Shown: positions 36,833-45,060 of the stretch, piece after piece
Layout of the letters: each line of letters begins with the position of its first letter
How positions within the stretch are numbered: the stretch's first letter is position 1
Assembly (NCBI RefSeq): GCF_900119165.1
Contig: NZ_FPJG01000006.1
Span: 4,092,001 to 4,156,000 of the forward strand
Reading direction: 5' to 3'
Length of the DNA stretch: 64,000 nt
From: Amycolatopsis australiensis
Lineage (GTDB): Bacteria > Actinomycetota > Actinomycetes > Mycobacteriales > Pseudonocardiaceae
Made by a program: the position numbers and the translations under genes
Notes under the pieces: generated by a model
Told to the model about the DNA's origin: nothing
Seen by the model: the letters and a program-made list of their open reading frames with translations, nothing else
Database searches by the model: none

Positions 36833-37513
36833 ATGGAGACGATCGCGCTGGCCGAGGTGGCCGCGGTGCTCGCCGATCCGAGCCGGGCTACCATGTGCCT
36901 CGCCCTGCTCGACGGGCGGGCCTGGACCGTCGGTGAGCTGGCCAAGGCCGCCGGGATCGCGCTCTCCACCGCCAGCGAGCACGTCACCCGGCTGGCCGAT
37001 GCCGGGTTCGTCGCGCGGGTCAAGCAGGGCCGGGCCAGCTACGTCCGGATCGCCGACCCGCGCGTCGCCGAACTGATCGAGCACCTCGCCCAGCACGCCG
37101 AACACCGGCCGGTTACCGGGCTGAAGGCGTCGCTGCGGGTGAAGCGGCTCGGGTTCGCGCGGACGTGCTACGACCACCTCGCCGGTGTGCTCGGCGTCGC
37201 CGTCCGCGACGGCATGCTCGCGACCGGGCTCGTCGACGCCGCCGACGGGCTGACCTTGACCCGCCGGGGCCGGGCCGTGCTGGCCGACCTCGGCGTCCCG
37301 GTCGCCGCCGGACGACGGCCGCTGCTGCGCGACTGTCTCGATTGGACGGAGCGCCGCGACCACCTCGCCGGCGCGGTGCCCGCGGCGCTGCTCGACCGCG
37401 CGGTCGACGCCGGCTGGGTCGGCCGCGACGGCCACCGCGCGGTCAAGGTCCTGCCCGCGGCCGCCGGGCCGTTCGCGGCGCTCGGCGTCGATCTCGACGC
37501 GCTCGGTCCTTAA
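36833..37513 (+). CDS. ArsR-type regulator, paralogue of the one at 29330
   Basis: 226 residues from ATG 36833; TACCGT ends 6 nt before it, so it is probably leaderless. The winged helix (VLADPSRATMCLALLDGRAWTVGELAKAAGIALSTASEHVTRLADAGFV) and the second-domain motifs ARTCYDHLAGVLGVAV and GRRPLLRDCLDWTERRDHLAGAVP align with the 29330 gene throughout. Because three phased repeats lie just upstream, autoregulation is likely. No transporter is divergent here; the downstream antiporter has its own promoter. Confidence 0.87.
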   Translation: METIALAEVAAVLADPSRATMCLALLDGRAWTVGELAKAAGIALSTASEHVTRLADAGFVARVKQGRASYVRIADPRVAELIEHLAQHAEHRPVTGLKASLRVKRLGFARTCYDHLAGVLGVAVRDGMLATGLVDAADGLTLTRRGRAVLADLGVPVAAGRRPLLRDCLDWTERRDHLAGAVPAALLDRAVDAGWVGRDGHRAVKVLPAAAGPFAALGVDLDALGP

Positions 37514-37609
37514 CACACCGGGTGCCGGACACGCGCCGGCGGTACACGAACGAGTTAACCCGGCCGCTTCACTATTCTGAGTGCCCCACGGCACCCGGGA
37601 GGAGGCGGC

Positions 37610-39088
37610 ATGGACCAGCTTCCCGTGCTGCTCGGCGTCGGCGGCGTCGTGCTGCTCGCCTCCGTGCTCGCCGTGCGCGTGTCCATCCGGCTCGGCCTGC
37701 CCTCGCTGCTGCTCTACCTCGCGATCGGCGTGGTACTGGGCGAAGCCGGCTTCGGCATCCGGTTCGACAACCCGGGCCTGACCCAGTCGCTCGGCCTCGC
37801 CGCGCTCGTCATGATCCTCGCCGAAGGCGGGCTGACGACGCGGTGGTCGGCCGTGAAACCCGCACTGGGACTGGGCATCGTACTGTCCACAGTGGCCGTC
37901 GCGGTGAGCATCGCGGTCACCGGCGCGGCCCTGCACTGGCTGCTGGGCCTCGACTGGCGGCTCGCCCTGCTGTGGGGCGCGGTGCTCGCGTCGACCGACG
38001 CGGCGGCGGTGTTCTCCGTGCTGCGCACGGCCGGGATCGGCAAACGGCTCGTCGGCGCGCTGGAGCTGGAGTCCGGCATCAACGACGCGCCGGCCTACAT
38101 CGCCGTCGTGGTGCTGGCCGAAGGCGCCACTGTGGACTGGACGCTGCCGCTGCTGGTGGTCTACGAGCTCGGCGCGGGCCTGGCGATCGGCCTCGGGTTC
38201 GGCTGGCTCGGCGGCCTGGCGCTGCGCCGGGCCGCGCTGCCGGCGACCGGCCTGTACCCGCTCGCCACGGTCGCGGTGTGCGTCGTGGCGTACTCGTCCG
38301 GGCAGCTGCTGCACGCGTCCGGGCTGCTCGCCACGTACGTCGCCGCGCTCGTGCTCGGGAACTCGCGGCTGCCGCACCGGTCGGACACGCTGTCGTTCGC
38401 CGAAGGGCTCGGCTGGCTGGCGCAGATCGGGCTGTTCGTGCTGCTCGGGCTGTTCGCCTCGCCGAGCCGGCTGTTCGAGACGATCGTGCCGGGCCTGGTC
38501 GCGGGCGCGGTCGTCCTGCTGCTGGCACGGCCGGTCTCGGTGGTGGTGTCGGTGCTGCCGTTCCGGCTGCCGTGGCGGGAACAGGCGTTCCTGTCGTGGG
38601 CGGGACTGCGCGGCGCGGTGCCGATCGTGCTGGCCATGATCCCGCTGTCGGAAGGGCTGCCGGGCGCACAACGGCTGGTCGACGCGGTGTTCGTGCTGGT
38701 CATCGTGCTGACGCTGCTGCAGGGCGCGACGCTGGGCCCGCTCGGGCGCCGGCTCGGGCTGGCGAAGAAGTCCGAGGCGCACGAGATCGAGGTCGACGCC
38801 GCGCCGCTGGACGAGCTGGGCGCGGAGCTGCTGCAGGTCCGCATCCAGCCGGGCTCGAAGCTGCACGGCGTGTACCTGTCGGAGCTGCGATTGCCGACCG
38901 GTGCGACGGTCAGCCTGGTGGTCCGCGCCGGCACGGGCTTCACCCCGCAGAAGACGAGCCGCCTGCAGGAGAACGACCAGCTCCTGGTGGTGACGACGAG
39001 CGCGGTCCGCGACGCGGTCGAGCGCCGCATCCGCGCGGTGGACCGCGCGGGCCGCCTGGCCCGCTGGCGAGGCGAGTCAGGCCGCTGA
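37610..39088 (+). CDS. CPA1-type potassium/sodium:proton antiporter with TrkA_C domain
   Basis: 492 residues with about 12-13 membrane helices and a cytoplasmic C-terminal TrkA_C/RCK_C-like domain (about 395-475, EIEVDAAPLDELGAELLQVRIQPGSKLHG). GALELESGINDAPAYIAVVV holds the CPA1 active-site aspartate region, and GLRGAVPIVLAMIPL is the conserved C-terminal half motif. This architecture is that of NhaP2/CvrA potassium:proton antiporters. ATG 37610 has a GGGAGGAGGCGG ribosome site; TATTCT (37573-37578) is a likely -10. Ion specificity is not determinable from sequence. Confidence 0.9.
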   Translation: MDQLPVLLGVGGVVLLASVLAVRVSIRLGLPSLLLYLAIGVVLGEAGFGIRFDNPGLTQSLGLAALVMILAEGGLTTRWSAVKPALGLGIVLSTVAVAVSIAVTGAALHWLLGLDWRLALLWGAVLASTDAAAVFSVLRTAGIGKRLVGALELESGINDAPAYIAVVVLAEGATVDWTLPLLVVYELGAGLAIGLGFGWLGGLALRRAALPATGLYPLATVAVCVVAYSSGQLLHASGLLATYVAALVLGNSRLPHRSDTLSFAEGLGWLAQIGLFVLLGLFASPSRLFETIVPGLVAGAVVLLLARPVSVVVSVLPFRLPWREQAFLSWAGLRGAVPIVLAMIPLSEGLPGAQRLVDAVFVLVIVLTLLQGATLGPLGRRLGLAKKSEAHEIEVDAAPLDELGAELLQVRIQPGSKLHGVYLSELRLPTGATVSLVVRAGTGFTPQKTSRLQENDQLLVVTTSAVRDAVERRIRAVDRAGRLARWRGESGR

Positions 39089-39122
39089 CCGGCTCGCGGC
39101 GGCGCCGACCCGCCAGGCACGC

Positions 39123-39263
39123 GTGAGGCCTGTTCGGTCGCGGGTGACGCCGCCCCAGCGACTCGTGATGCCGGTTCAGTCGCGGGTGATGCCACCCCAG
39201 GCACGCGTGATGCCCGTTCAGCCGCGGCTGATGCCGCCCCAGCCGCGAGTGATGCCGACTCGT
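39123..39263. repeat. 21/42-bp tandem repeat, seven half-units
   Basis: G(T/C)GATGCC-type octamers start at 39123, 39144, 39165, 39186, 39207, 39228 and 39249, exactly 21 bp apart. Alternate units differ, giving a 42-bp higher-order period. The array fills the gap between the antiporter stop and the SAM riboswitch and codes for nothing recognisable. Two helical turns per unit would suit a cooperative protein array, but simple minisatellite growth is equally possible. Confidence 0.75.
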
Positions 39264-39340
39264 GACTCACTGTGAGCGGCGTCTCAGAATGTGAGGCGGG
39301 GGTTGGCCGACGGCGGCGTTCTCGGTTACCTTCGGGACCA

Positions 39341-39420
39341 GGTCATGAGTGCCAGCGCGAAGCCCCGGCTTGCTGGCCGGCAACCCTCCTACCGCGGTGG
39401 GGTGCCCCGGGTGAAGACCG
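39341..39420 (+). ncRNA. SAM-IV riboswitch
   Basis: GGTCATGAGTGCCAGCG (39341) opens the outer stem, which closes with GACC (39416-39419). Between them are GCCCCGGCTTGCTGGCCGGC, AACCCTCC, CCGCGGTGGGGTGCCCCGGG, matching the SAM-IV aptamer known from actinobacteria in order and in the near-invariant loops. S-adenosylmethionine binding is expected to reduce expression of the following aminotransferase gene, whose GAGGAGG ribosome site is at 39481-39487. The core was recognised by eye; the pseudoknot downstream (to about 39460) was not modelled. Confidence 0.9.
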
Positions 39421-39494
39421 GGCCGGTCGCGCAGTGCGACGGGCAAGCGCGGGCCCCTCGCCGGGGTCCCCCGGATCGCCGAGGAGGCACCCCG

Positions 39495-40940
39495 ATGACT
39501 CTCGCCCTCAACCGCACCACCGCCGCCGAAGCCGAAGCCGCCACGCCGAACTGTCCGGCGGCCACCGCCGTCACCACCGCCGCGCCGACAACCGAATCCG
39601 CTCGGACCGCGAGCCACTTCCCGGCCGCCCCCGCGGAAACCCTTGCCGCCCAGCCCATCCCGGCCGTCGCCGGTGCTTCGCTGCGTGTCCCGCTGGTCAC
39701 CGGCGAAACCATCGGCTACGCCAACCTCGACCACGCCGCCAGCGCGCCCTGCCTCGACACCGTCCGCAAGGCCGTCGACGAGTTCCTTCCCTGGTACGCC
39801 AGCGTCCACCGCGGTGCCGGCTTCGCGTCGCAGGTCTCCACCAAGCTCTACGAGCGCACCCGCGACGTCCTGCGCCGGTTCGCCGGTGCCCGGCGGACCG
39901 ACACCGTCGTCTTCACCCGCAACACCACCGATTCCTTCAACCTGCTCGCCCGCAGCCTGCCCCGGCACACCACGGTGATCGTCTTCGACACCGAGCACCA
40001 CGCCGCGCTGCTGCCGTGGGCCGGCCCGAACGTCCGCCGCCTGCCCACTCCGCGCACCCGCCTCGCCGCGGTGTCCGCTGTGGACGACGCGCTCCGGGAC
40101 GCTCCGCAGGGACCGCGGCTGGTCGTCGTCACCGGGGCGTCCAATGTGACCGGTGAGCTGCTGCCCGTCGCGGAAATCGCCGCCGTGGCGCGCAAGCACG
40201 GTGCCCGCATCGCCCTCGACGCCGCCCAGCTCGCGCCGCACCGCCCGATCTCGATCAAGGACCTCGACGTCGACTACGTCGCGCTGTCCGGCCACAAGCT
40301 GTACGCGCCCTTCGGCGCCGGCGCGCTCATTGGCCGTGCCGACTGGCTGCGTGCCGCGCGGCCCTACCTGGCCGGCGGCGGCGCCACCAAGCTCGTCACC
40401 GAGGACGCCGTCGTCTGGAACACCGGGCCCGAGCGCCACGAAGCCGGTTCGCCCAACACCGTCGGCGTCTACGCCCTCGGCGTCGCCTGCGAAACCCTCG
40501 CCGGGAACTGGGACGCCGTCGTCGCGCACGAGCAGGCCCTGCTCACCCGGCTGCGCAAGGGACTCGCGGGCATCCCGGGCTGCGCCGAGCTGCGGCTGTT
40601 CGACGCCCCGGCCGACCGCGTCGGCACGGTCAGCTTCGTCGTCGACGGCTTCGACCCGGGCTGGCTGGCCGCGGTCCTGTCCGCCGAGTACGGCATCGGC
40701 GTGCGCGACGGCGCCTTCTGCGCCCACATCGCCGCCAAGCGGCTGATCGGCGTCGCCGGCGGTGACGGGCAGCAGGCGGTGCGCGTCAGCCTCGGGCTCG
40801 GCAGCACCGAAGAGCACGTCGACCGCGTCGTCCTGGCCCTGCGCCAGATCGTCGCGCGCGGCGCCCGCTGGGAGTACGCGAAGGTGGACGGCCGCTGGGC
40901 GCCGGTCGGCGACCCGCGGGAGCTGCCGCCGTTCTGCTGA
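39495..40940 (+). CDS. Class V aminotransferase (cysteine desulfurase-like), SAM-IV controlled
   Basis: 481 residues from ATG 39495. A PLP enzyme of the NifS/SufS fold: YANLDHAASAPC at the start of the domain, TRNTTDSFNLLA, DAAQLAPHRPI and the Schiff-base Lys268 in ALSGHKLYAPFGAG. A Thr/Ala-rich N-terminal extension of about 65 residues is not conserved. Regulation by a SAM-IV riboswitch ties it to sulfur amino acid metabolism; homologues sit under the same riboswitch class in other actinobacteria. The exact substrate is unknown. Whether the desulfurase active-site Cys is present cannot be settled by eye. Confidence 0.88.
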   Translation: MTLALNRTTAAEAEAATPNCPAATAVTTAAPTTESARTASHFPAAPAETLAAQPIPAVAGASLRVPLVTGETIGYANLDHAASAPCLDTVRKAVDEFLPWYASVHRGAGFASQVSTKLYERTRDVLRRFAGARRTDTVVFTRNTTDSFNLLARSLPRHTTVIVFDTEHHAALLPWAGPNVRRLPTPRTRLAAVSAVDDALRDAPQGPRLVVVTGASNVTGELLPVAEIAAVARKHGARIALDAAQLAPHRPISIKDLDVDYVALSGHKLYAPFGAGALIGRADWLRAARPYLAGGGATKLVTEDAVVWNTGPERHEAGSPNTVGVYALGVACETLAGNWDAVVAHEQALLTRLRKGLAGIPGCAELRLFDAPADRVGTVSFVVDGFDPGWLAAVLSAEYGIGVRDGAFCAHIAAKRLIGVAGGDGQQAVRVSLGLGSTEEHVDRVVLALRQIVARGARWEYAKVDGRWAPVGDPRELPPFC

Positions 40941-40956
40941 ACGCTAACCTGGGCCG

Positions 40957-41604
40957 ATGGGGAGGCAGTGGGTTCCGTTGGCGTTGCTGGGTTTCGGGGA
41001 ACTGGGCCTGGTCACGGCCGAGCTGTTCGAGCGGTCGGCCGCCGCCGCGGAACTGGGCGCGGAGCTGACGGCGAACCAGCCGCCGGCGGGCCGGTACTAC
41101 GACGGGCTGTTCGGGTTCACGATCCAGGGGCCGGGCCCGTCGCGGTTCCTCAGCGCCGCCGACATGGCGCGGTCCTACACGACGGGTTCCGGGCCGGCCT
41201 GGCAGATCGTGCTGATGGCCGCGTTCCTCGCCGTGATCGCGTGGTACGCCGTGACGCGCCGCCTGCGCGCGAAAGCCGTCGTGGCGCTCGCGGCCGGCGT
41301 GCTCGTCGGTGTGCCCGTGCTGGATCTGACCGCGTTCAGCCAGTTCGGCTGGGACGCCGCCACCCGCGGGCCGCTGCTCGCGACGCTCGGCCTGGCCGTG
41401 GTCGCCTGGTACGAACGCAGCCCGCTGGTGCTCGCGGTGGCGGTGGTGGCCGGCGCGGCGGCCGTCGTGGTCGCGGACCTGCCGGGCGCGCTGATCTCCG
41501 CGACGGTCCTCGTGGCGGGCGCGTTCGCCGCTACCCTGCCGGGGTGGGGGAGACACGACGACACTGGTTCCCGCTGGCCGCGCTGGGGTTCGCCCAGCTC
41601 GTGA
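40957..41604 (+). CDS. Integral membrane protein, first of a tandem paralogous pair
   Basis: 215 residues with about five hydrophobic helices. The start MGRQWVPLALLGFGELGLVTAELF resembles that of the next gene. An N-terminal helix, an extracytoplasmic loop with YYDGLFGFTIQGPGPSRFLS and four further helices are visible. No characterised family is recognised. TAACCT (40945-40950) lies 6 nt before ATG 40957, so the message is probably leaderless. Its last 61 bp overlap the start of the following gene in another frame. Confidence 0.7.
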   Translation: MGRQWVPLALLGFGELGLVTAELFERSAAAAELGAELTANQPPAGRYYDGLFGFTIQGPGPSRFLSAADMARSYTTGSGPAWQIVLMAAFLAVIAWYAVTRRLRAKAVVALAAGVLVGVPVLDLTAFSQFGWDAATRGPLLATLGLAVVAWYERSPLVLAVAVVAGAAAVVVADLPGALISATVLVAGAFAATLPGWGRHDDTGSRWPRWGSPSS

Positions 41605-42191
41605 TGGCGGTGGTCGCGCTGGTCCCGCGGGTCCCGGAGCCGGGCCACTTCGTGAACATGCGCGGCTACCCGTTGACCCAGGAACTGCACGGCCTGGCCA
41701 CCGGCGGGGTGTCCGGCACCGGCCTCGCCGACGGCGGCTTCGACGCGGCCGCCGTCCGCAGCACCGTGGTGGGCGTGGTGCCGCCGGCCACGCTCGGCTG
41801 GCTCACCGGCCTCACCTGCGTCGTGCTCCTGGTGGCGGGCTGGTACTGGCTCGACCTGCGCCGCGCCGGGACACCGCCGCGGCCCGTCCGCTTCGTGCTC
41901 GGCACCCTCGGCGCGCTGGCGGCCGTCCCGCTGCTCGACCTGGTCGGCGCGATCGAGCTGCGGCTGCCCGGCGACGTCCGCGGCGCCCTGGTCGCCGCGC
42001 TCGGGCTGCTGGTGCTGGCGGCCTACGAGCGCAGCTGGTTCGTGCTGGCCGTGACCGTGGTGTTCGCCCTGGTCTCGGTGGCGTTCCTGCCGCCGGTGAC
42101 GGGCGCGCTGGGCGCCGCGGGCGTGCTGTTCGCCGCCGCGTTCGCGGTGCTCCTGCGCCGCGGCCACGGCACCGCCGCCGACACGCGCTGA
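41544..42191 (+). CDS. Integral membrane protein, second of the tandem pair
   Basis: 215 residues, exactly as long as the preceding gene, starting GTG 41544 ([27 protein letters not shown]). Topology and the [23 protein letters not shown] segment mirror the AWYERSPLVLAVAVVAGAAAVVV segment of the first protein, indicating duplication. TACCCT (41532-41537), inside the first gene, lies 6 nt before the GTG, so this gene seems to have a leaderless promoter within its neighbour. Function is unknown; location before lspA suggests an envelope role only by context. Confidence 0.7.
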   Translation: MGETRRHWFPLAALGFAQLVMAVVALVPRVPEPGHFVNMRGYPLTQELHGLATGGVSGTGLADGGFDAAAVRSTVVGVVPPATLGWLTGLTCVVLLVAGWYWLDLRRAGTPPRPVRFVLGTLGALAAVPLLDLVGAIELRLPGDVRGALVAALGLLVLAAYERSWFVLAVTVVFALVSVAFLPPVTGALGAAGVLFAAAFAVLLRRGHGTAADTR

Positions 42192-42214
42192 CCGGTGCCG
42201 TGGACAATGGACCG

Positions 42215-42847
42215 GTGAGCACCGAGCCCAGCCACTCCGAACCCGACACCGAAGCCGCCGCCGAGGTGGTGCCCGACCCCGCGGCGGACGCGCCGGAGAA
42301 CCCGGAGGTCCCGGCGAAGCCGCTGCTGCCGAAGCGGCGGATCGGCTGGGTGTTCGCCGTCGCGGTCGTGTTCTGGACGATCGACCTGGTGACGAAGAAC
42401 CTGGTCACCGCGAACCTGGAGGGCAAGGAGCCGGTCCGGATCCTCGGCGGGCTGATCTACCTGCAGGTGTTCCGCAACCCGGGTGCCGCGTTCTCGATGG
42501 CCACCGGCATGACGTGGGTGCTCGCGCTGATCGCGCTGGCCGTCGTCATCGCGATCATCTGGCTGTCACGGCGGCTGCGGTCCATCGGCTGGGCGATCGG
42601 CCTCGGCCTGGTGCTGGCCGGGGCGGCCGGCAACCTCACCGACCGCATCTTCCGCGCGCCCGGCGCGCTGCAGGGCCACGTCGTCGACTTCATCTCGGCC
42701 TTCGCCCCGAACGGCAAGGGCTTCGCGATCTTCAACATCGCCGACTCGGCGATCTGCGTCGGCGGCGCGCTGATCGTGCTGCTGTCGCTGCTCGGCAAGG
42801 ACTACGACGGCACGTCGACCAAGGACAAGAAGAAGGAGCAGGCGTGA
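42215..42847 (+). CDS. lspA: Prolipoprotein signal peptidase LspA
   Basis: 210 residues from GTG 42215; another GTG at 42200 is possible, but GACAAT (42203-42208) six bases before 42215 supports the later, leaderless start. An acidic, Pro-rich cytoplasmic N-terminus of about 40 residues precedes four membrane helices. The catalytic aspartates are Asp158 in GHVVDFI and Asp177 in FNIADSAI, with GNLTDR between. It removes signal peptides from diacylglyceryl-modified prolipoproteins. GTGA overlap couples it to rluD, a conserved pairing. Confidence 0.95.
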   Translation: MSTEPSHSEPDTEAAAEVVPDPAADAPENPEVPAKPLLPKRRIGWVFAVAVVFWTIDLVTKNLVTANLEGKEPVRILGGLIYLQVFRNPGAAFSMATGMTWVLALIALAVVIAIIWLSRRLRSIGWAIGLGLVLAGAAGNLTDRIFRAPGALQGHVVDFISAFAPNGKGFAIFNIADSAICVGGALIVLLSLLGKDYDGTSTKDKKKEQA

Positions 42848-43773
42848 CGTCGCGGATGCTCCCGGTGCCCGACGGGCTCGACGGGATGCGGGTCGACGCC
42901 GGTCTCGCCAAGCTGCTCGGCCTGTCCCGCACGGTCGTCGCGGAGCTCGCCGAGTCCGGTGACGTGCTGCTCGACGGCCGTCCGGCGGGCAAGTCCGACC
43001 GGCTCGCCGCGGGCGGGCTCCTCGAGGTCACGCTGCCCGAGCCGGCGAACCCGGTCGAGGTCGTCGCGGAACCGGTGCCGGGCATGCAGATCCTCCACGA
43101 CGACGACGACATCGTCGTGATCTCGAAGCCGGTCGGCGTCGCCGTGCACCCGAGCCCGGGCTGGACCGGCCCGACGGTCGTCGGCGGCCTCGCCGCGGCC
43201 GGCCTGCGCATCTCGACCTCGGGTGCGGCCGAACGCCAGGGCGTGGTGCACCGGCTCGACGCGGGCACGACCGGGGTCATGGTGGTGGCCAAGAGCGAGC
43301 ACGCCTACACGGTGCTCAAGCGCGCGTTCAAGGAACGCACGGTGGACAAGGGCTATCACGCGATCGTCCAGGGCCACCCGGACCCGACGCGCGGCACGAT
43401 CGACGCGCCGATCGACCGGCACCCGCGCCACGACTACAAGTTCGCCGTCGTCCAGGGCGGCCGCCCGAGCGTGACGCACTACGAGGTCGTCGAGGCGTTC
43501 CGCGCGGCGTCGCTGGCGCACATCAAGCTGGAAACCGGGCGGACGCACCAGATCCGCGTCCACTTCTCGGCGCTGCGGCACCCGTGCGTCGGCGACCTGA
43601 CCTACGGCGCGGACCCGGTGCTGGCCCGCCACCTCGGGCTGAGCCGGCAGTGGCTGCACGCGAAGACGCTGGCGTTCGCGCACCCGGCGGACGGCCGGTG
43701 GGTCGAGTTCGAGTCGGAGTACCCGGACGACCTGGCCAAGGCGCTGGAGATCCTGCGCGACGAGAGCTACTAG
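42844..43773 (+). CDS. rluD: RluD-family 23S rRNA pseudouridine synthase
   Basis: 309 residues from GTG 42844. An S4-like N-terminal domain ([33 protein letters not shown]) is followed by the RluA-type catalytic domain with [12 protein letters not shown] (catalytic Asp139) and [12 protein letters not shown]. It isomerises uridines in large-subunit rRNA or tRNA; the exact sites cannot be told from sequence. The tail overlaps the convergent minus-strand gene by 4 bp. Confidence 0.93.
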   Translation: MTSRMLPVPDGLDGMRVDAGLAKLLGLSRTVVAELAESGDVLLDGRPAGKSDRLAAGGLLEVTLPEPANPVEVVAEPVPGMQILHDDDDIVVISKPVGVAVHPSPGWTGPTVVGGLAAAGLRISTSGAAERQGVVHRLDAGTTGVMVVAKSEHAYTVLKRAFKERTVDKGYHAIVQGHPDPTRGTIDAPIDRHPRHDYKFAVVQGGRPSVTHYEVVEAFRAASLAHIKLETGRTHQIRVHFSALRHPCVGDLTYGADPVLARHLGLSRQWLHAKTLAFAHPADGRWVEFESEYPDDLAKALEILRDESY

Positions 43774-44927
43774 CCGTCGATCGTCCAGGTCAGCGTGCGC
43801 TCGTCCGGTTCCGGGCGCGGGCTCCAGCGGACCGACACCACGCGCGTGGCGTCCGGCAGGACGTACACCGTGTGGCCGCCGAGGGTTTCGCCCGGCTTGA
43901 CGCCGATCTTGTGCGGGGGCCGGGACGTCAGCGACACGGGGGCCTTGCCGATCGCGGTGCCGTCGGCGGTGAGCAGCTCCAGGTAGTTGTCCGGCAGTGA
44001 CGCGAACGGGATCGGCCCGCGGTTGGTGATCTCGGTGTGCACGACCACCGCGCGCTCGCCGTCCTCGAGGCGGTAGCCGGCCGCGCTGAACAGGTAGTCC
44101 GCCGGGTCCTGGACTTCCAGCAGCTGCACCGCCAGCTGCTCGCCTTCCAGGCCCTTGGTCTCCATGACCTCGCCGAGCCGTCCCGTCTTGCCGGGCGCGG
44201 TTCCGGCGCGGGCGGGCTCGTCGCCGCGCGCCCACGACGCCGTCTGCGGCAGGCCCCACGTGCTGACGGCCGGGTCGAGCGGCACCGGCGGCGGGGTGAC
44301 CGGGCGCGGTGGCGCGACCGGCCGGGGCGGCCCCGGGTACGGCCCTGAGGGCGCGCCTTGCACGGGGTACGGCCCGGAAGGTGTGCCCTGCACGGCGTGC
44401 GGTCCCGACGGTGTTCCCTGCACGGCGTGCGGTCCCGACGGTGTTCCCTGCACGGCGTGCGGTCCCGACGGTGTTCCCTGTACGGCGTGCGGTCCCGACG
44501 GTGTTCCCTGTACGGCGTACGGTCCTGAGGGCATGCCCTGGACGTTGTACGGTCCCGAGGGCGCGCCTTGGACGTTGTACGGACCTGAGGGGGCGCCTTG
44601 AACGTTGTACGGCCCCGAAGGTGCGCCCTGCGGACCCGCGGCGTATCCCGGAGAGGGCTGCTGCGGCACCGGCTGTGACGGCGGGAACGGCTGCGGCGGC
44701 CGGTTCGCCCACGACGGCGGGGCGCCCGCGATCGCCGCCCGCAACCCCTGCGGGTCGCTCTCGACGCCGACGAGCAGCGGGAGCCCGCTGCCGGACAGGG
44801 CGACCAGCCGGTAGGCGGCCTCGCGGGGATCCATGCCGACCTTCGCCGCCAGCTCGTGCACGGCGACCTTGCCGAGGTCGGCGAGCGCGGCGAGCAGGCG
44901 GATGTCCACGGGATCGGTCACGGCCAC
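43770..44927 (-). CDS. Winged-helix protein with decapeptide repeats and beta-sandwich tail
   Basis: 385 residues from GTG 44927; TAGCGT lies 7 nt upstream, giving a leaderless start. The first 60 residues ([40 protein letters not shown]) look like an AsnC/Lrp-type winged helix. A Pro-rich linker then holds about ten copies of a ten-residue unit ([20 protein letters not shown]). The C-terminal 170 residues form a predicted beta-rich domain ([25 protein letters not shown] to RTLTWTIDG) resembling telokin-like/DUF4352-type sandwiches. No function is known. No membrane anchor is visible, so the usually extracytoplasmic-type sandwich may be cytoplasmic here. Confidence 0.75.
   Translation of the reverse strand: MAVTDPVDIRLLAALADLGKVAVHELAAKVGMDPREAAYRLVALSGSGLPLLVGVESDPQGLRAAIAGAPPSWANRPPQPFPPSQPVPQQPSPGYAAGPQGAPSGPYNVQGAPSGPYNVQGAPSGPYNVQGMPSGPYAVQGTPSGPHAVQGTPSGPHAVQGTPSGPHAVQGTPSGPHAVQGTPSGPYPVQGAPSGPYPGPPRPVAPPRPVTPPPVPLDPAVSTWGLPQTASWARGDEPARAGTAPGKTGRLGEVMETKGLEGEQLAVQLLEVQDPADYLFSAAGYRLEDGERAVVVHTEITNRGPIPFASLPDNYLELLTADGTAIGKAPVSLTSRPPHKIGVKPGETLGGHTVYVLPDATRVVSVRWSPRPEPDERTLTWTIDG
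44341..44630. repeat. 30-bp coding minisatellite, about 9.7 units
   Basis: Units starting at 44341 repeat every 30 bp without any insertion up to 44611, aligned on GGnCC, with a partial tenth unit. They encode (minus strand) [10 protein letters not shown] three times, [10 protein letters not shown] once, [10 protein letters not shown] four times, [10 protein letters not shown] once and a last GAPSGPYPG. The four [10 protein letters not shown] units are nearly identical in DNA, a sign of recent expansion. The copy number probably varies between strains. Confidence 0.9.
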
Positions 44928-45060
44928 CCGCAGAACGCTACCGCCTCGCCGATCCGCCCGTGCCGAGGCCGTCCGCCCCCGGCGAACGGTGCACCGTTCT
45001 TGTCGGTGATCTCCGTTAGGGTCGGCCCGGAGCACATCACCGAAGCTTGGGGGCCTGCCC

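Noticed and set aside
39341..39420. Classical SAM-I (S-box) riboswitch
   Set aside because: The core shares SAM-I loops, but the arrangement, the GAGTGCCAGC start and the CCGCGGTGGGGTGCCCCGG segment fit the actinobacterial SAM-IV class better, and there is no S-box terminator.
44341..44630. CRISPR-like regular 30-bp periodicity
   Set aside because: Units are contiguous with no unique spacers, lie in a coding frame and encode decapeptides; no cas genes are present. The arrays at 18634, 39123 and 53132 also lack spacers.
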